This document shows positions 11,301-22,000 of a stretch of DNA of 64,000 nt, piece after piece. This stretch comes from Aurantiochytrium sp. KH105. Its lineage: Eukaryota > Sar > Bigyra > Thraustochytrida > Thraustochytriidae. The stretch spans positions 1 through 64,000 of the forward strand of contig BGKB01000185.1 in assembly GCA_003116975.1 (NCBI GenBank), written 5' to 3'. A program made the translations under genes and the position numbers. How positions within the stretch are numbered: position 1 is the first letter of the stretch; every line of letters starts with the position of its first letter. The notes under the pieces were generated by a model. That model did no database searches. It saw only the letters and a list, made by a program, of their open reading frames with translations, and was not told the DNA's origin.

Positions 11301-14300
11301 ATTCGCTCACATATTCTCTCCTTATTTGTTCGCCTCTTTTTTTGCCAACTTCAACTATCCTCCACTGCCGCACGTGTTCACCGACAGCAAAAGCAACCAC
11401 ACTCAGCTCTTGCACTATACCTGCGCTGTCTACTGCTGCCTTTGTTTCGCCTCTGCCATTCCCCGCCCGCTTGATCTCGTGCCACAAAGCCACACCACAT
11501 TTTCTTTCTTTTTTGCGTCGTCTATTTTATCTTTCGCAACAACGCTGTCTGCGCGAGCTCTCCGCCCGCGCCGACGATATCAAGCCACACCACTTCGCTG
11601 TGCAAGACCTACGCATCGCGCACGCTGTTCTGTCCAATGACGCTGCCCAATTCTGCTGCAGGCAACGAAACCAACAAAGCGCTCGGTTCAAAAAAAAAAA
11701 AACAGGTCAAACTCATTAGCATGCTTTTCTCTTCAACAAAAGTCGCTCGATCCAATTCAAAGCCATAGATCCACCCTGTACACTTGGGTCAGCCTTTGCA
11801 AGCTCATTTGCAGTTCATCCGCCATCCCTCTCAAGCCCCAAGCGGACCAAAGCACATCAATTTAGCCAACCAACACCTCGATTGCAACACTAGCCTTGAC
11901 TTACACAAGCAGCACGCTGCCAAAACTGCTCTCGCTGATCTACCACATCCCTGCCAGTCCTTCACGAGCTCTGCAACCAGGATCGCGCAACTTTTGCTTG
12001 CTCTCGCACGCGTTGCCAGCGCTGCCTCACATTGTTCACTTTCACCTTGCTCTCTTTCTTGCACCTCGAACGCAGCTGAAATTCCGCTGATCCCCAGCCC
12101 AGCTCTTAAATAGGCTTGCCTCGCGCAAACCAAACCCTTCGCTGGCCTGCGACGCCATTTTCTATCCGTGCAGTCAGTCTGCAAGCCAATACCTTGCATA
12201 TACCACGCACTCTAGGCTCTCTGCCTCGCCAACGATACCTGCAACATGCGTCAACCATCTTGCAAACGAACAGATATATTGGCCAGCGTGCAAACGTGCC
12301 AGTCAGCTCAGCGAGCTCGTCTCGCCGGGTCTGCAGCTTGCGTAGCTGCTTCGCTCACGCGTACGCACATCATCTTCTCGTGAACAAACGCCATAAAAAC
12401 CACCGTCAAGGCCCTTGATCAATGCGAAAATGCTTGCATGACGCCACACTATCTTGCCAAAGCCTGCACGTAGCGTGCGCGGACGATCTACAGCCTTCCC
12501 AGCGAGATCTGCGGCGAACAAGCCCAGCCAGCTTGCCTTCCTTTTTGGCTCTCATCAAAGCAGCTTTTTGCATCCACTGCAGAGACAGTGACTCTGCCGA
12601 CGAGCTCAGCACTTGCTCCAGCCCTAGCGCCTACCTTGCACCGTCTCGCCCTGCCACGCGTGTACCTTTTGTTCACTCGCGCCGCAGCCAAAGCTTGCTA
12701 TATACATTCGCTGGCCCACGCTCTCTTTATGAGCTAGTCCTTTTTTGGTCAAGTTTAGCCACCCTTCACTGCTGCACGTGGTCGCCGACAGCAAAAGCAA
12801 CCACGCTCAGCTCTTGCACCAGACCTGCGCTGTCTACTGCTGTCTTTGTTTCGCCCCTGCCATCTCTCGCTTGCTCGATCTCGGGCCACAAAGCCACACC
12901 TCATTTTCTTCTTTTTTTTGTGTCTTTTTTTTTTCACAACAGCGCTGCCTGAACGAGATCTCCGCCCACGCCGACGAAATCGCGCCACGTCGTATTCCTG
13001 TGCAAGACCTACGCATTGCGTGTGTCGCACTGTCCAACGACGCTGCCCACCTCTTCTGCAGGCAACGAAACCAACAAGGAGCTCGGCTCAAATAACAAAA
13101 AAGAAAGGAAGCGACGCACTTGCGTGCTTTTCTCTCCAACAACAGTGGTTCGATCCAATCGAAAGCCACGGCGTCAAGCCACAGACCTAGACCAGCCTTT
13201 GTAAGCTCATTCGCAGATCATCCGTCACTATTGGCAGGCTAATCCCGGGCCAAAGCACATCAACTTATCCAAGCAACATCTCGTTTGCAACGCTGTCTTG
13301 ACTTACACGAGCCGCACGCTGCCAAAACTGCTCTCGCGCTTCTGTCATATGCTTGCCAGTCTTCCCCAAGCTCTGCGACAAGGATCGCACTGCATTTGCT
13401 TGCTCTGGCGTGAGTTGCCAACGCTGCATTATAGTATTCACCATTACTTTGCTCTCTTTCTTGCACCTTGAAGGCAGCTGGTATTTCTCTGATTCGCAGC
13501 GCAGCTCTCACACAAGCCTGTCCACGCAAGTTCGAACATTCGCTGGCGATGCGGCACCTTTTTCTATCCGTGCAGTCAGTCTACAAGCCAATTCTTTGCA
13601 CGTACAATGCACGTTGGGCTCTCTTGCCAAAAAAGCACACCTGCAACATGGGTCAACAATCTCGCAATTAAACAAATATGATCACCAGCGCCCATACGTG
13701 CCAGTCAGCTTGGCGAGCTCGTCTTGCCGGGTCTGCAGCTTGCGTGGCGGCGTCGCGAACTCGCGTCCATCTCCTCTTCAGTGAAAGAAACGCCTCATGG
13801 ACCACCGCCAAGGCCTTTGATCCATACAAGAACGATGGCATGACGCCACAACATCTTGCTAGAGCCTGCACGCAGCCTCCGCGGACGATCTGCAGCCTAT
13901 TCATCGACATCTGCGGCGAACAAGCCTAGCCAGCTTGCCTTCTTTTTTAGCTCTCGAAAACGAGCGGCTTTTCGCATCCACTGCAGAGACAACGACTGTG
14001 CCGACGAGCTCAGCACTTGCCTCGGCACTAGCTCCTACCTTGCACCGTCTCGCTCTGCCACGCGTGTACCTTTTGCTCACTCGCGCCGCAGCCAAAGCTT
14101 GCCATATACACTCGCTCACATTCTCTCTCTTTATGAGCTCGTCCTTTTTTGTTCAAGTTTAGCCAACCTTCACTACTGCACATAGTCGCCGACAGCAAAA
14201 GCAACCACGCTCAGCTGTCGCCTCAGTATTGCGCTGGTCATTCCTGCCTTTGTCTTGCCTCTGCCATCACTCGCTCGCTCGGTCTGGTACCACAAAGCCA

Positions 14301-15535
14301 CCCCGCATTTTCTTCTTTTTTGACCTTTTCTTTTTTACAACAGCGCTGCCTACACGAACTCTTTGCCCACACCGACCAAATCTAGCCACGCCACCTCTCT
14401 GCGCAAGACCTACGCATCGCGCGCCTTGCCCTGTCGTACGACGCTGCTCATCTCTTCTGCAAGCAACGAAACCAAACAAAGAGCTCGGTTCAATAACAAA
14501 AAAGCAGGAGACAAACGCACTAGCATGCTTTTCTCTTCAGCAATACTCGCTCGATCCAAACAAAAATCGTGGCGCCAAGCTATACACTCGGGTCATTCTT
14601 GGCAAGCTCATTTGCATATCATCCGTCACTGTTGGCAGGCTGGGGCCGGGCCAAAGCACATTAACTTTGCCAAGCAACACCTCGTTTGCAACGCTAGCCT
14701 TGACTTACACAAGCAGCACGCTGCCAATACTGCACTCGCTACGCTCTCTTATGCCTACCAGGCTTTCTCAAGCTCTGCGACAATGATCGCGCTGCATTTG
14801 CGTGCTCTCGCGTGCGTTGCCAACGATGTCCCATATTGTTCACTTTTACCTTCCTCGCCTTCTTGCACCTCGAAAGCGGCTGATATTTAGCTGATACGCA
14901 GCCTAGCTCTCAAACAAGCTTGCTCACGCACATTTGACCGCTCTCTGACGATGCGGCACCCTTTTCTATCCACGCAGTCAGTCTGCAAGCCAATACCTTG
15001 CAAGTACAATGCACGTTGGGCTCTCTTGCTTGACAATCACGACTGCAACATGCGTCAACCATCTTACAAGCGATCGCATACAATGTCTAGCGCCCATATA
15101 TGCCAGTCAGCTCAGTGAGCTCATCTCGCCGGGTCTGCAGCTTGCGTGGCGGCGCCGCGGGCCCGCGTCCATGTCCTCTTCTATGAAACAAACGTCTCAT
15201 GAACGAACGCCAAGGCCCTTGATCCATGCAAAAATGCTTACATGACGCCGCAAAATCTTGGAAGAGCCTGCACACAGCGTGCGCGGACGATCTACAGCCT
15301 TCCTAGCGAGATCTGCGGCGAACAAGCCCAGCCAGCTTGCCTCCTTTTTGGGCTCTCAACGAGTAGCCGCTTTTCGCATCCACTACAGAGACAACGTCTG
15401 TGCCGACGAGGTCAGCGCATGCCTAGGCACTAGCTCCTGCCCTGCGCCGCCTCGTCCTGCCACGCGCGTACTTTTTCGTGGCCGTGGCGTTGCCAAAGCT
15501 TGCCCCCTATTCTCTCCTTATTAGCTCGCCTCCAA

Positions 15536-16400
15536 CGACCGAGCGCCGCGGTGCAACTTCATAGTCCACTTTGCAGCGCGAAAAAAGTCACTTGACAAGC
15601 GCAAGTCTTGACGCAAGCTTGCAAGAGCTCAAGCTAATCAAGGATGGAAAGGCACGCCAGGCGCCTCGAAACAGCCTCGCCCGCGAGCTAGCCCGGCCTG
15701 GCATGCTTGGCATACTTGATGATCGCGACTCATTGAGGCTGCTCGAAATTAGAGTTGAAAGGCGCAATCCTGCACGATCTGGTGCTGACATGAACAAGAT
15801 CATCAAGGCGGACTCCGTCATCGTGGCAAAAATAAGCGTATGCTGAGGTGGCCGTGAGCGATGTCGAAAGCAGACAATGCTGAAAGTGCTGCTGCAAATG
15901 GCAATTTTTTTTTTGGCGGTCCTCTTGCGAAGATCCAAGTGAGGTCCCAGCCTCCTTCACGTTGCCTCTCCTGGCCTTGAGCACCAAGTCTCGTGCTACC
16001 TCAGACCAAATGCTTGCGCTCTAGAAAACGGCAAGAGCTAAGTCGGCGCCGCGGCCAACGCGCCAGTTCGTGCCGGCTTCTTTTGCCTGACATTTTGTCA
16101 GCGCATCGCAAGAATGACAGCAAGCACCAGGAGAGAACAGGATCATGTGATGTGTAAGCACGAATCGAGTGACGACAAGCTCATACAGGTGTCGTAATCT
16201 GGGCCTGAAACGCCTCTTCAAGCAAAAGTGTAGGGGCAATCATCAGTATGGGAAAAGATACGCATATCTTCGAAACCAGGCAGTCAGCAATCAAGACCAG
16301 CAAGTCCCGGCCATCTCTCATTTCCGATCAGACCTTGACCATATGACCACGAGTCAGCCTCAAGCTACCCTCTCTGCTACCGTTTTGTCTCTGAGATCAT
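15536..16400. other. Gap between satellite and second repeat family
   Basis: The satellite ends near 15,535. Short frames here (for example a 91-codon plus-strand frame from 15,571) show no known domain and no supporting context. I see no gene in it. Confidence 0.45.
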
Positions 16401-17720
16401 CGTTGAGAGCTTCTTCGACAAGCTTGCCAATGCTGCTTCAGCTCGGAAACGCGGCGGCGCATCTTCAATCTCGCTCAAGTCTAGCAAGCAGCACTCGTGC
16501 TCGTCGCGCCGTCTTCTTGGATCAGTTTTCGCATATTACACGCCTCAACGCAGCACGCCGGCCGGCCGGTAAGACCCAAACTCGCGCATGCGTACGCACA
16601 TACATACTCAGGTCAAGAAAATTCAAGTTTTTGGCAAGGCTGGTGGCGACCGTGTCTCGAATCGACGATCATGTCCGCTCTACACGCGAGATTATCTGGC
16701 AGACCCAAAGAGAGACTTTCAAAAGATGTCTTTGACCTGCTCAGCTGAAGAACGCAAGGATGTAACGATCAAGATTACAGGCGACCAAGTAGCTCTCACA
16801 ACGTCGGCCGCAGCACGCGTGGAGCGCTCGGTGTCCACGTTCGTGAGCCAGTGAGCCATTGGCAACGACACATTGTCCAAGCACACACCCCAGCCAAATC
16901 TCCTCGCGTGACTTTGACGCCCTTCGGCCTCTTGCTCGTCACCTGACACAGCAACAGCACAGCCCGTTTCGCCGAACGATGTCATTTCCACTGGTCGAGA
17001 TTCTTTTGCGTGCACGAGGCACAGCAGGACATCACGACTTTGACGACATGGCGCCTACAGTTGAGCCTCTGGTGCCAGCGATCGTGGCCGCATGAACTTG
17101 GGGATCGATGCCCCGCGATTGGCGCAAGCAGCGATCGACTTTGCTGTAGCCGACTTGAACGCGAGTTCGATGCAAGACCACCACGCGCACGAGTAAGCCA
17201 TTGCAAATTACATGCACACGCTGCGCCGTTCGTGTCTTCTTTGATTACAAGCGCTCGCGAGGGCACCTGAACGCTGCGGCAGCCTTTTCTTGGCCTTCCT
17301 CGTTGCTGCGCAAGAGGCCGAGACGCCGGGCGGCGCAAGACGGTCTTTCTGAGTTGCATGCCTCCACTGCGGTCTCACCATACTCAGCCTCCCCGCTGGT
17401 CTCCTGGCCCGCTTGCGCCGCCGGCACCCGCGCCTGGAGACGTCGCCTTCGCGCCTTCGCTGGTCGTTTGCATCATCGTTGGATCAATCCAACTCCAAGC
17501 CGCTCCGTGCGCCAAAGCGCTGCGGCGAGGTCTGCCACGGGCGCGCGCCCGCCTGCGCACATCGGGCTCTCAACACCACCTGGCGGGCCCGCGCGCTGCC
17601 TGAGCGCACTCCGCGGCGCCCAGCTTCGTCGTTTTGTCTTCGGCGGCGACGATGAGAGAGAGAGGTCGAGACTGGCCGAGTCTTCGTTTTCGCCGATTGT
17701 GCATGGCTGTTTGTTCATTT
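16400..17720. repeat. Degenerate ~0.95-kb repeat, left of the NLR gene
   Basis: Several blocks here recur in order right of the NLR gene. The block ctcggtgtccacgttc at about 16,829 matches 24,840. The block gatcgtggccgcat at about 17,081 matches 24,131 and 25,081. The block gattacaagcgctcg at about 17,240 matches 24,297 and 25,275. The block ctccgcggcgcccagcttcg at about 17,608 matches 24,709. The copies are degenerate and non-coding. The left part (16,400-16,900) looks like the tail of an earlier unit and the right part like most of a second unit, in the same orientation as the right-hand copies. Confidence 0.65.
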
Positions 17721-18548
17721 GCAAGGACCAATGATCCACTTTGCAACGCGCGGATAATACACTTGGAAGATGTACACATAAACGAGCTCGCTGCGCGGTA
17801 CGCTAGCCACCGACGCCCAGGTCAGACGCGTTGCTCACGAGGCAGCCTGGCCTGGCTCGCCTGGCCCAAGAGAAGGACCAAGTGTGAATGCTTGCCAGTG
17901 CTCGAAGAGACGTGCTCATCATCGCCGCAGCCGTCATCATGTTGATCCTTTGCAAGGAAAAAACAAAGTGCGTGCGCTCAACTCACCGCTGGTGTCGACC
18001 AATACTCTCGCCCAATACTACCGCGACGCCACAGGTCTTTGTTCTTATCAACGCTCTGAAGTCAAAGACAACTGCCCACTGCGACACTGAATTCGCCGAT
18101 CGAGTGGAAGACCATGATGATGATGATGATGATCCCACACAGACTGTCATCAAATTACTGTTGTGACCTCCTCCGCCGGACCCTGCTCTATCATCTCTCT
18201 CTAGCATCGCAGCCCAGTCTCCTCATCGCGGCCTGGGCCAGCCAGCCAGCTGTCGGCTCCGGGCTGGCCTGGTCTGGCGACAGAAGGCGCGCGAGGAGCA
18301 GCAGCCATCTCGGCCCAGGCCATGTGCCGAGACTCGCGCGCGCGCGCGCAGGGTAGCGCACAATCGGGCGAGCGAGCGCAGGTCGGTGCGAGCTAGGGAG
18401 CCGCAGACAGGCTGGCTGGCTGGCTGGCTGTCAAATCACACACACGCGCACCCGAGAACGATGGATCCAAGCCAACTTGCAACACCGCGGCGAACAAGCA
18501 ATCAATCAACCAAAAGCAAAGCCTTCCCTCCCCCCCTCTCTCTCCCCC

Positions 18549-18590
<42 letters not shown>

Positions 18591-19050
18591 CCTCCCACTG
18601 GCTCCCTCTCCAGCGAGAACTTGTGAGCCCGGGGCGGCGACGAGAGAAATAAAACCACGCCATTCATTCGCATTCATCCCTGCCCCATCGCAACTTGAAC
18701 TTCGCTTTGACCAACTCTCGACCGACAGTGAGCCATCACGGTCAAGGATCTTTTTCCCGTTCTCCTCGGCAGCGAACACTTGCACCCTCCTTGATGATCC
18801 ACGTAGTGTATCACGAAAAAGGGGGTGTGCACACCGAGGGGAACCGCAGCCGAAAATCACTCGATCGATCATCGAAGCAAGGAAGCAAGCAGCGGCAGAA
18901 TCCAAACGCGCTTCGACACCACGCCTGACCGGCTCGTGGCCGTGACTGAAAGCGGACTTGCGAGGCGCGCGCGCGCGCTCCCCCTCCTTCTCGTCCTCGT
19001 CCTCCTCTTCTTCACGCCATCGAGCCAAGAAAAAAATTGGCGAGATCGGC
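17721..19050. other. Upstream region of the NLR gene, no gene seen
   Basis: This stretch holds a (GAT)n run near 18,115-18,133, a (CG)n run near 18,337-18,350 and a long CT microsatellite at 18,552-18,586. It presumably contains the promoter of the gene starting at 19,051. I cannot name a specific element. The reading frame of that gene stays open upstream to about 18,958, but no ATG lies in that extension. Confidence 0.45.
18552..18586. repeat. CT dinucleotide microsatellite
   Basis: An almost uninterrupted CT run about 500 bp upstream of the NLR start codon. Pyrimidine tracts of this kind are common in promoters, but a role here is not shown. Confidence 0.85.
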
Positions 19051-22000
19051 ATGAGTTGGGCGACGCGCTTGCTCGCGCTCTTCAAGGGAGGCCGCGACGA
19101 TGGAGCAAGCGCCGAGGACGAGCCGAGAGACGAACCTCCTGCAAGCATTGCCATCCTCATCGTACACGACCCTACGGACGAGACCGTGGCCGAGCAGCTG
19201 GTCGACGCGATTCAGCCCCGCCTCAACGTGCCCGTGCGCACCGGCAGCCACATCACAGAGGCCGAACTGGAGGCCAAAAATGCCGAGGTCGCTCTACTGC
19301 TCGTGAGCAAAAAACTCGAAGACAATTGGGAGCTCATCGAGGCAGTGGCAAAGGTTCTCCCCAACTCACTTGTCCCCATCCTCATCGACGAAGCCATGGC
19401 TAATACAAAGGACTGGATAGGCGCGCTTGCCTGGTACATATCTGACGACTTGTTCATCAACTTTTGCAAGCCCACAAAGGACGCCGCTGATTGGGTGATG
19501 GCCGAAGCTCTTGCCGCAAAAGGCCGTGTCGTAGGTATGCCAGGGCGCCGGAGCTTTCAGGTCTTCCTCTCGCACGAGTGGGGCAAAGACAAATGGGTAC
19601 ACAAGATGGCCATCGAACTCGCGCTGCGACTCCGCGACTACGACATTGACGTCTGGCTCGATGCTCAGCAAGTGTCAGGCAGTATTCATGGAAGTATGGC
19701 TGATGGCATCGACTCGTCAACCGTATTCCTTGTCCTCGCGACCAAGAGGTACATGGAAAAGATCAACAAAGGTGACCGGTCAGACAACTGTCTCAAGGAG
19801 TTCCAATATGCTGGCAACAAACGATTTGACCGCATCGTTGTTGCTGCGCTGGAAGAGGACATGACCAAGCCCGGAACGGGGTGGACTGGGCGATTTCAGC
19901 TCGCGCTCGCAAGGCAAGCACCAGTGGATCTTTCCGAGAGTTCATGCAATGGGACTTTTTCGGACGAGGCGATCGAACGCCTCGCCAATGCCATTCGCAT
20001 ACGCATCGCGACCCCCGAGGCTTCATCGGACCTCACCCCTCTGATGCGCGACATTTATCCTCGCCTGAACCCGTGCAGCTCAGAGGCATGGGCCAAGGGC
20101 AAGGCGGAAAACTATACCCTCGGCACGCGAAGCTGGATCATCGACGAGCTTTGCGACTGGTACAACAAGAATCAGAGCGCCGTCTTCATTCTTGTGGGCG
20201 ACGGCGGCGTCGGCAAAAGTGTCATCATGGCCGAGCTTTGCCACCGTGGAGGCGCTCTGAAAACTGCTGAAGATGTAAAAAAGGGTAAGGCGGATGAACG
20301 CGTCGAGCTGCGCCGAAAGTCGTCACGTGTACGTAGCCTGTGGCGACATAGCAAAACCGAGCGCCAGCCTATCTCGGTGGCAGCGTACCATTTCTTTCGA
20401 CACGATGATGGGACCGCGGCTTCACCTGCTGAAGCAATTCTAAGCATTGCGTGGCAGCTGTGCCTGACCGTGCCTCATTTCCCTGAAACACTCGACCAAG
20501 TAAGCTTTGAGGGTCTTCGCGAAAAGACGCTGGCAGACCTTTTCAAGACGATTCTCGTCGATCCTGCAACCATGCTCGGCCCAGACCAGATGCGACAAGT
20601 GGTCGTGCTCGACGCCCTCGACGAGTGCAGCAAGAGCGACGATGTTTTACGAAAGGTCATTCGTACGTGGAAGGATGCAATGCCGGCATGGCTCAGCTTG
20701 GTCGTGAGCACACGTCCCGAAGGCGAGATCCAGCGCGGAATCACCAACAATAGCCTTGATTCTAAAGTGCTGGAGCTCAAGGACGAAGAGAACTTTCGCG
20801 ACATCGAAAAGCACATCGAGCATTTGCTGTGCGACATGAGAGATACCGTGGAGCAAAAGAACGTTGCTTCTTGCGCCAAGATTCTTTCCGAGCGATCCGA
20901 AGGTCTCTTTCTCTGGGCGAGCTTCCTTCCCGAGACCCTGCACCGGATGTACGAGGAGAAACGAGGTGGAGTGCTGACCTTGCAGGACATCTCTCACAAA
21001 GACGCCATCCCTGATGGGCTTGGCGGCATGTTCAAAGAGTACTTTGAGCGCCTGCAAGAAAAAGTTGGCGGGGAGAAAATGTACAAGATGCTCCTGGCGC
21101 CAATCGTAGCTGCTCGTGAACCGCTGAGTGTCGAGCAACTAAGCGCAGTTCTGCAATTAGAGCAAGATGATATGGATGATATTGTCGACGACGCGAGCAA
21201 TCTCTTACATCGAGGCGGCGATGGACGTGTGGCGCTCATTCATAAACGAATGGCAGATTGGCTCTCAGATAAGAAGCAGAGCGGAAGACATCTCTTCGTG
21301 AAGAAAAAAGACGGGCATAAGCAATTGGCCGACTACTGCAGTAGCTCGCGCGACGGCGTTTTTTCGCTCCGTCACGCCGTCTTTCACCTCGTCAAGAGCG
21401 GCAGGCGCGCTGAGGCTTTCGAGCTCCTGAATGACTTTGCATGGGTAAAGAGCGCCATCTCTGCCGGTGACGATGAAGCGCAAAGACGCGCCACAATCGG
21501 AAACCTCATTCGCGACTGCGTCGAACTCGGCATCTACTTTGCGCCCGAAAGTGATACGCCCCGCTTCCTAAGCAAAGCAGTGCATGCCCTCAGCTACGAT
21601 CCCGAAGAACTTTCGTCGCAGGTTCTGGCGCGTCTTGGTCATGACTCGAAAGATCCCCTGGCGCTCAGTCTACAAACACCTGATCAGCCATGGTTGGAGC
21701 CTACTTGCGTCACTCTTGCTCATCCCCGCGACTTTTTGCTGCACGTGTTGAAGGGGCACTCTGGTTCGGTCTTAGGCGTGGCGATACATGGCGACACCAT
21801 CGTCAGTGGGTCCAATGACAAGACGGTGCGCATCTGGAACGCTACGTCGGGCGAGGAGCAGCACGTGTTGAAGGGCCACTCTGAATCGGTCTGGAGCGTG
21901 GCGATACAGGGCGACACCATCGTCAGTGGGTCCATTGACAAGACGGCGCGCATCTGGAACGCTACGTCGGGCGAGGAGCAGCACGAGCTCGGGCATTCTG

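Larger units (their letters stand above)
680..15535. repeat. Tandem array of ~1.4-kb degenerate satellite (interrupted)
   Basis: A motif containing cagagac followed by a tgccgacga-like block recurs at 751, 8,356, 9,763, 11,178, 12,580, 13,984 and 15,386. From 8,356 on the spacing is 1,407, 1,415, 1,402, 1,404 and 1,402 bp. The first interval is 7,605 bp, which becomes about 1,726 bp once the LTR element and one target copy (5,879 bp) are removed. Its excess over 1.4 kb matches an extra segment near 8.0-8.33 kb. Further anchors repeat with the same period, for example the acttacacaagcagcacgctg block and the T-rich runs near 8,520, 9,720, 11,338, 12,916 and 14,320. The array starts near 680, where similarity to later copies begins, and stops near 15,535, shortly after the ttattagctcgc block also seen at 891. 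No reading frame is conserved between copies, so it looks non-coding. A centromeric, subtelomeric or other heterochromatic setting is possible but unproven. Confidence 0.85.

Noticed and set aside
7637-15245. Short open frames inside the 1.4-kb satellite units
   Set aside because: The frames differ in position and sequence from unit to unit, so none appears to be maintained as a gene.
15571-15846. 91-codon frame next to the satellite edge
   Set aside because: The product has no recognisable motif and the opposite strand is open as well.
18958-19050. 31-codon N-terminal extension of the NLR protein
   Set aside because: The frame is open, but it begins at TTG and encodes low-complexity Arg/Ser. 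The first ATG is at 19,051.
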